Shown one piece after another: positions 5,718 through 9,407 of a DNA stretch of 9,407 nucleotides (position 1 is the first letter of the stretch; each line of letters begins with the position of its first letter). The notes under the pieces are model-generated. The model was not told the DNA's origin. It did not search any database and saw only the letters and a list, made by a program, of their open reading frames with translations. The stretch spans positions 1 to 9,407 of the forward strand of contig JAEXTB010000334.1 in NCBI GenBank assembly GCA_023453725.1. The letters run 5' to 3'. Made by a program: the position numbers and the translations under genes. This DNA is from Bacillota bacterium. GTDB lineage: Bacteria; Bacillota; Clostridia; Christensenellales; CAG-138.

Positions 5718-6011
5718 ATGAAGAAAGCAAAACGCAGTGCATTGTTGCGGCCGCAGCATATCCTGCTGGGGTGCTGTTTGGTGTTGCTTGCTTTGGTTGG
5801 CGTATATTTCTCACAAAGCGCCAAGCTTTCGGAAATAGAAAGCGAAAAGCAGCAGCTCAACGAGAACTACGCCTCCATGCTGCTCGAGGAACAACGTTTG
5901 AACGGCATGCTGGGGTATGTGCAGACCGATGCGTATATGATGCAGTACGCGCGTGAAAAGCTGGGCTATGTAAGCCCCAACGATTTTAAATTTTACAGGG
6001 AAACGCCATAA
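5718..6011 (+). CDS. divIC: Septum formation initiator, DivIC/FtsB family
   Basis: This 97-residue bitopic division protein would join FtsL-type and DivIB/FtsQ-type partners at the septum. It has a short basic cytoplasmic end (MKKAKRSALLRPQ), one membrane segment at about 14-32, a coiled coil at about 34-64 and the family's closing motif YAREKLGYVSPNDFKFY. I prefer the ATG at 5718: AAGGGTGAG precedes it at proper distance. A GTG three codons upstream lies inside that ribosome binding site. The yabP-yabQ-divIC order is conserved in Firmicutes. Confidence 0.92.
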   Translation: MKKAKRSALLRPQHILLGCCLVLLALVGVYFSQSAKLSEIESEKQQLNENYASMLLEEQRLNGMLGYVQTDAYMMQYAREKLGYVSPNDFKFYRETP

Positions 6012-6014
6012 GGA

Positions 6015-6890
6015 ATGAACAATACCTGGTTTGCCGTTATCGATATCGGCAGCAATTCTATACGGTATTTTTGCGCCGCCGTCACGCCGCAGGGTGTGGC
6101 GGCTTTTGCACCCAAGCGCTTGATTACCACGCGGCTGGCGGAAGGCATTTTAAAAAGCGGAGCGCTGCAAGACGCTGCTATGGCGCGCTCGGTTTTCGCC
6201 ATTGAGCAGTTCCTGGCCCTAGCGGCGGAACAAGGAGCCGAGATGGTGTATGCATACGCCACCAGCGCGGTACGGGATGCAAAGAACCGCACCGCGTTTT
6301 TGGAACTGGTAAAGATGCGCTGCAACATTCAAATAGATGTCCTCTCCGGCGAAGAAGAAGCGCACTTTGCCTATCTTGGCGCAACCGGAGGCAGCGGCGG
6401 CTTAATTGACATTGGCGGCGGTAGCGCCCAGGTGATTACCCCGCTAGTAGCATACAGCTTCCCCATTGGCTGTGTAAGGGCCAAAGAGCTTTGCGCCAAT
6501 CAAGGACAGGGCAAAATTCCGCAAATCATTCATACCTGGCTCGATCAAACGATACAGAATACACTGGGCAATGTGGCCGAGACACGCTGGACAGGCGTCG
6601 GCGGCACCATTACAACGCTTGGCGCCCTTCAGGCCGAGCTTACCGCCTATGACAGCCTGCGAGTCAACCGGGAAGTTCTCACGCAGGAGAGCGTACGCGC
6701 GCTTTATCAAACCCTGCTGGGCATGGGCGAAGCAAGAAAGGAACATCCCCTGCTTTTTGAGCGGCACGATATCATACTCTTTGGCGCATTGATCCTGCTT
6801 GGATTGATGGAACATCTGAACATCCATACGCTCAACATAAGCGATGCGGACGGAATGGAAGGGTATTTGATGGGCCGCGCAGGGCGTTGA
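6015..6890 (+). CDS. Ppx/GppA family phosphatase (exopolyphosphatase or pppGpp phosphohydrolase)
   Basis: This 291-residue ASKHA-fold enzyme acts on inorganic polyphosphate and/or guanosine pentaphosphate; which one cannot be decided here. Motifs are the phosphate-1 loop AVIDIGSNSIRY at 7-18, ATSAVRDAKNR at 82-92, the catalytic region SGEEEAHFAYLG at 111-122, phosphate-2 LIDIGGGSAQV at 130-140, then SFPIGCVRAKE and GVGGTITTLG. It is the short form with only the two-lobed catalytic core and no C-terminal HD-like domain. The divIC stop (TAA) is 3 bases before this ATG. AGGA abuts the start codon, too close to work normally, and the next candidate, AGGGA, is 13 bases away. Translation is probably coupled to divIC. 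Confidence 0.93.
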   Translation: MNNTWFAVIDIGSNSIRYFCAAVTPQGVAAFAPKRLITTRLAEGILKSGALQDAAMARSVFAIEQFLALAAEQGAEMVYAYATSAVRDAKNRTAFLELVKMRCNIQIDVLSGEEEAHFAYLGATGGSGGLIDIGGGSAQVITPLVAYSFPIGCVRAKELCANQGQGKIPQIIHTWLDQTIQNTLGNVAETRWTGVGGTITTLGALQAELTAYDSLRVNREVLTQESVRALYQTLLGMGEARKEHPLLFERHDIILFGALILLGLMEHLNIHTLNISDADGMEGYLMGRAGR

Positions 6891-6917
6891 GTTGTTTTTA
6901 CTAAAGAGGGACAATTT

Positions 6918-7295
6918 ATGCTGAATGTACTTTATGTTGGCTTGGGCGGGTTTCTTGGCTGTACGCTGCGTTACGGCGCAAACCTCCTTGCACCTAAGCT
7001 TTTGGGCGGGCAGTTTCCATACGCGACGCTGTTTGTCAATGCCATCGGCGCGTTTTTGATCGGCCTTATCATGACGCTTGGGGAACCACGCGTTTCCGCT
7101 GAACTGCGGCTGTTTCTTGTGACAGGACTCTTAGGCGGGTTCACCACGTTTTCCGCGTTCAGCTTTGAAACAATCAGCCTGTTTTCTGCGGGAAACTATG
7201 TTGCCGGTCTATTAAACGTGCTTTTAAACGTATGCCTGAGCCTTGGCGGCGCGGCATTGGGATGCGCCGCAGCACGGCTGCTCCTTCGGGTTTGA
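6918..7295 (+). CDS. crcB: Fluoride ion channel CrcB/Fluc
   Basis: This 125-residue, four-helix membrane protein exports fluoride as a dual-topology dimer. Motifs are GGFLGCTLRYG at 10-20, FVNAIGAFLIG at 39-49 and GLLGGFTTFSAFSFE at 70-84. They include the pore Asn, the Phe residues of the F box and the GGFTTFS turn that binds sodium at the dimer centre. A single gene suggests a homodimer. The ribosome binding site GAGGGA ends 6 bases upstream. The gap to the phosphatase gene is 27 bases, too short for a fluoride riboswitch, so expression is likely from upstream promoters rather than induced by fluoride. Confidence 0.96.
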   Translation: MLNVLYVGLGGFLGCTLRYGANLLAPKLLGGQFPYATLFVNAIGAFLIGLIMTLGEPRVSAELRLFLVTGLLGGFTTFSAFSFETISLFSAGNYVAGLLNVLLNVCLSLGGAALGCAAARLLLRV

Positions 7296-7331
7296 ACCCT
7301 TCACAAAAACAGCCTCATACATCGTTAAGAA

Positions 7332-7360
7332 AGAAGCGCGGAATGATATTCCGCGCTTCT
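7332..7360. terminator. Perfect 13-bp hairpin between convergent crcB and the AraC gene
   Basis: AGAAGCGCGGAAT (7332-7344) pairs with its exact complement at 7348-7360 around a 3-base loop. On the minus strand TTTCTT follows, giving a fair terminator for the AraC-type gene. On the plus strand no T run follows, so it is weaker for crcB. It probably serves both convergent transcripts. Confidence 0.7.
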
Positions 7361-7385
7361 CTGGGCTTAGGACGCTTTGCGTTGT

Positions 7386-8276
7386 TTAAACCTTTTTCAC
7401 CACCGGGATGTAGATGTCAATCTGCTTCCCAGCTTCCCCCATGCACCGTTCATCATAGAGTTCATAATCCGCGCAGCCGGGCGCATACTCATACCCCGAG
7501 GTGGGAAACCACTGTTCATAGATGAACCCCCAGGTCCCTTGAATGGCCGCAACAAACCCTTCCTGTTCCGAAGGCGGGGTGGTAAATACCGCATAGGTTG
7601 CGGCCGGTACAAGCGCTTTGTGGAATTGCTCCGGTACGGCGGCGGGATCCGCCACTTCCAACCCAATTACATAGGAGAACTCTTCCGTTGCCATATCCAT
7701 ATCCATGCACAGCCCATATTCGCTGTGGCTGACCGGAGTAAACGAGCCGTGCAGCGTATCGACATTGTTCTTCATGTACTCCTGCCAGAACGTGGGGATT
7801 TCCTTGCTGTTTTCACCGTTTACCGAGGTAGTACGCATGTGGTAGCCAGCTACATAAAACGCGGGCCTTGTTATAAATTTCGGTTCCATCACAATTCCTC
7901 CAGTCAATTGATAATCACATAATTGTTTGAGGTTTACCGGGGCAGGAATACGGCCTGTGCCATGCATGCGGTACCGTTCCGGCGTTAAGCCGAATAGTTT
8001 GACAAACGCCCGGGTAAACCCGGCGTGGGTGTCAAACCCCCAGTCCAGCGCGGCATCGAGTATCCGCTTGCCCTGCACAAGCTCTGCAGCCGCGTGTGCA
8101 AGGCGGCGATAACGGACATAGCTCATAACGGGCAGTCCAACATACGCCTGAAAGATCCTGTAAAAATGGAAGGGGGAAAACCCCACTGAGGCGGCCAGCC
8201 GTTCTACGGTAATTTCCTGCTTCAGGCGCGTTTCGATTTCGTCAACGCTTTGCTGGATGCATGCTCTGTAGTCCAT
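7386..8276 (-). CDS. AraC-family regulator with C-terminal GyrI-like effector domain
   Basis: This is a 296-residue transcription regulator. The AraC-type DNA-binding domain is N-terminal at about 5-105, with two helix-turn-helix units near 22-45 and 71-95 (DAALDWGFDTHAGFTRAF and FGLTPERYR). After a linker, residues from about 130 to 296 form a GyrI-like small-molecule-binding domain (MEPKFITRPAFYVAGYHMRTT), as in Rob/SbmC-type multidrug or toxin sensors. The ligand is unknown. The start has GGGAGGGGG 4-7 bases upstream. Codon 130 is an ATG preceded by GGAGG at 7-base spacing, so the effector domain may also be made alone. The gene is divergent from thiN and convergent with crcB; no efflux gene is next to it. 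Confidence 0.93.
   Translation of the reverse strand: MDYRACIQQSVDEIETRLKQEITVERLAASVGFSPFHFYRIFQAYVGLPVMSYVRYRRLAHAAAELVQGKRILDAALDWGFDTHAGFTRAFVKLFGLTPERYRMHGTGRIPAPVNLKQLCDYQLTGGIVMEPKFITRPAFYVAGYHMRTTSVNGENSKEIPTFWQEYMKNNVDTLHGSFTPVSHSEYGLCMDMDMATEEFSYVIGLEVADPAAVPEQFHKALVPAATYAVFTTPPSEQEGFVAAIQGTWGFIYEQWFPTSGYEYAPGCADYELYDERCMGEAGKQIDIYIPVVKKV
7887..7901 (-). promoter_or_regulatory. Internal ribosome binding site and ATG in the AraC/GyrI gene
   Basis: GGAGG (7901 to 7897) precedes an in-frame ATG (7889 to 7887) by 7 bases. The ATG falls exactly at the start of the GyrI-like domain (residue 130). A 167-residue stand-alone effector domain could be produced. Confidence 0.5.
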
Positions 8277-8302
8277 ATTGCCCCCTCCCGATCGGTGTAT
8301 TG

Positions 8303-8311
8303 ATCATACCA
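8303..8311 (-). promoter_or_regulatory. Promoter candidate for the AraC-type gene
   Basis: TATGAT (8303-8308) with an upstream TGG forms an extended -10 on the minus strand; no good -35 is present. The overlapping TGATCA-centred near-palindrome (GTATTGATCATAC, 8297-8309) could be an autoregulatory operator. That is inference. Confidence 0.45.
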
Positions 8312-8340
8312 TGCCGGTATTGTAATTTGCTTATCCGTTT

Positions 8341-8368
8341 TTGGCACAATACAAAAGCCGCCTATAAA
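8341..8368 (+). promoter_or_regulatory. Sigma-A promoter for thiN
   Basis: TTGGCA (8341-8346) and TATAAA (8363-8368) are separated by 16 bases; each is one base from consensus. Transcription would begin near 8375, leaving a leader of about 59 bases. That is too short for a TPP riboswitch, and none of its motifs is visible. Confidence 0.65.
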
Positions 8369-8433
8369 GCAGGCTGGCGCATCTGCCCGGAATGGAGTAT
8401 CCTATAAGGACAGTTTAAAGAGGGAGGCAGCAT

Positions 8434-9063
8434 ATGGCAAGGCGCTGCGTCATCATTACCGCGTATCTCAAACGCGCGCTCAAGGAGCTGTATACCCCGC
8501 GCAAAGACGACCTTGTGCTGTGCGCGGATGGGGGATATACGCACGCAGTCCGCGCCGGCATTGTTCCCGACCGGGTGATTGGCGATCTTGACTCGCTTTC
8601 CGGCATCGTCCCGCCGGAAGCTATACTGGAGCGCGTGCCGGTGGAAAAGGACGATACGGATACCATGCTCTGCGTGCGCTACGCGCACTCCCTTGGATGT
8701 AAGGAATGCTTGATACTGGGCGGCATCGGCGGGCGGCTTGATCATACACTGGCGAATTTGCAGACGCTTGCGTTTGCAAATTCCCATGGAATGCATGCAA
8801 CATTGGCCGGTGATGAGGACCGCGTGCTGCTGCTTCAGGATGGTTCCCTCACGCTTAAGCGCGAGGAAAACTGCACCCTTTCCCTGCTTTCCTTTTCTGA
8901 GCGCTGTGTGGGCGTCACGACGAGCGGCGTCAAATACCCGCTAAATAACGCCACGATAACATATAACAACCCAATGGCGGTCAGCAATTCGTTTACCGAG
9001 GAAGAAGCGCATATCGCGGTCAGAGAAGGCATGATGCTTGTTGTGCTATCCCGCATGGATTGA
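8434..9063 (+). CDS. thiN: Thiamine pyrophosphokinase
   Basis: This 209-residue cytosolic enzyme transfers pyrophosphate from ATP to thiamine, making the cofactor TPP in one step from salvaged vitamin. Diagnostic motifs are CADGG at 30-34, PDRVIGDLDSL at 45-55, EKDDTDT at 71-77 (acidic metal and phosphate site) and GGIGGRLDHTLANL at 96-109, followed by the C-terminal beta domain that binds thiamine. The length is normal. The ribosome binding site AGGGAGG ends 6 bases before the ATG. In many Firmicutes thiN follows rsgA and rpe; here it stands alone between its own promoter and terminator. Confidence 0.96.
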   Translation: MARRCVIITAYLKRALKELYTPRKDDLVLCADGGYTHAVRAGIVPDRVIGDLDSLSGIVPPEAILERVPVEKDDTDTMLCVRYAHSLGCKECLILGGIGGRLDHTLANLQTLAFANSHGMHATLAGDEDRVLLLQDGSLTLKREENCTLSLLSFSERCVGVTTSGVKYPLNNATITYNNPMAVSNSFTEEEAHIAVREGMMLVVLSRMD

Positions 9064-9118
9064 TAATGACCGGGTAAGCAGCGGTGTCGCTTGGTTTTAT
9101 TTTTTGATACAGTCTAAA

Positions 9119-9160
9119 AACTCCCTCTTGCGTTTTTGCGCAGAGGGTGTTATTTTTATT
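9119..9160 (+). terminator. Intrinsic terminator after thiN
   Basis: CCCTC (9123-9127) pairs with GAGGG (9143-9147) and TGCG (9129-9132) with CGCA (9139-9142), with one bulged T and a 6-base loop. The T-rich stretch TTATTTTTATTT follows. A second T-rich tract at 9091-9106 follows a weaker stem. An A run on the left edge could allow some activity in reverse. Confidence 0.8.
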
Positions 9161-9188
9161 TCAGTACTGAATATTATTTAGTAGTGAA
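9160..9188 (+). promoter_or_regulatory. Operator-like boxes and promoter of the PadR-type gene
   Basis: TTCAGTACTGAA (9160-9171) is a perfect 12-base palindrome. TTTAGTAGTGAA (9177-9188) matches it at 10 of 12 positions, 17 bases downstream. A -10-like TATTAT (9172-9177) lies between them. The -35 is weak (TTATTT, 9150-9155). The layout fits autorepression by the PadR protein. Confidence 0.6.
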
Positions 9189-9210
9189 CGATATAGAGTT
9201 CGAGGTGGCC

Positions 9211-9407
9211 ATGAACGCACAGTTTAAAAAAGGCGTATTGGATCTTTGTGTGCTCTCGCTCTTAAGAAAGCGGGACTATTACGGGTATGAGCTGGCGGAA
9301 AAGATCTCCGGCAGCATCGAAATCGCGGAAGGCACGCTTTATCCGCTTTTAAGAAAGCTCAGAGCGGACGGATTATGCGAGACATATCTTTCGGATGAGT
9401 CGGGCGG
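9211..9407 (+). CDS. PadR-family transcriptional repressor, N-terminal part, cut by window edge
   Basis: The 65 complete codons read MNAQFKKGVLDLCVLSLLRKRDYYGYELAEKI and on to EGTLYPLLRKLRADGL. This is the winged-helix signature of PadR regulators, including the YGYEL helix and the E-GTLYP-L recognition element. Family members are usually about 100-180 residues, so the rest lies beyond 9407. GAGG at 9202-9205 precedes the ATG by 5 bases. Such genes in Firmicutes commonly sit before a membrane protein or ABC transporter they control, but the partner here is out of view. Confidence 0.93.
   Translation, partial: MNAQFKKGVLDLCVLSLLRKRDYYGYELAEKISGSIEIAEGTLYPLLRKLRADGLCETYLSDESG

Noticed and set aside
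6891..6917. Fluoride riboswitch before crcB
   Set aside because: Only 27 bases separate crcB from the preceding gene, and none of the crcB-motif signature bases is present.
8369..8433. TPP riboswitch before thiN
   Set aside because: The leader is about 59 bases, too short for the THI element, and the CTGAGA core is absent.
8835..9056. Minus-strand frame opposite thiN
   Set aside because: It is a shadow of a clearly recognised enzyme gene, with no start signal.

Overview
The window is a mostly housekeeping chromosomal stretch from a spore-forming member of the Clostridia/Firmicutes. The evidence is paired sporulation genes yabP and yabQ, a Firmicute-type order rho, rpmE, DUF1385 (yqhQ), prmC, AGGAGG-like ribosome binding sites, and sigma-A-like promoters. 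Base composition looks moderate, roughly half G+C by eye. The exact taxon cannot be fixed from the sequence. I see no insertion sequence, phage gene, CRISPR array, tRNA or rRNA.

Left arm (1 to about 4820, minus strand): reading in the direction of transcription, the order is rho, rpmE, the DUF1385 membrane protein, then prmC, which runs off the left edge. These genes serve transcription termination, the ribosome, and translation termination (PrmC methylates release factors). The arm is divided into units. Rho has its own promoters and a strong intrinsic terminator. rpmE has a promoter, a structured leader and a terminator. yqhQ and prmC share a strong promoter and are coupled by an ATGA overlap.

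Centre (about 4820 to 7320, plus strand): yabP, yabQ, divIC, a Ppx/GppA-type phosphatase and crcB (fluoride channel) are tightly packed. A possible sigma-E-type promoter precedes yabP, and a separate extended -10 promoter precedes divIC. The latter would let the division gene and its downstream neighbours be expressed in vegetative cells.

Right arm (7320 to 9407): a convergent AraC/GyrI-like regulator lies on the minus strand. Divergent from it is thiN (thiamine pyrophosphokinase), with its own promoter and terminator. Last comes the start of a PadR-family repressor gene with paired operator-like boxes around its promoter.

The most notable item is Rho. Between its N-terminal helical domain and its RNA-binding cold-shock-like domain it carries a long Gln/Tyr-rich, nearly uncharged low-complexity segment. 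This resembles the prion-like or condensate-forming inserts reported for Rho in some other bacteria. Other points worth a look are a long rho leader with two competing hairpins, a second internal translation start in the AraC-type gene that would release its effector domain, and an inverted-repeat-rich spacer between rho and rpmE. I did not find a convincing wholly new multi-gene system.
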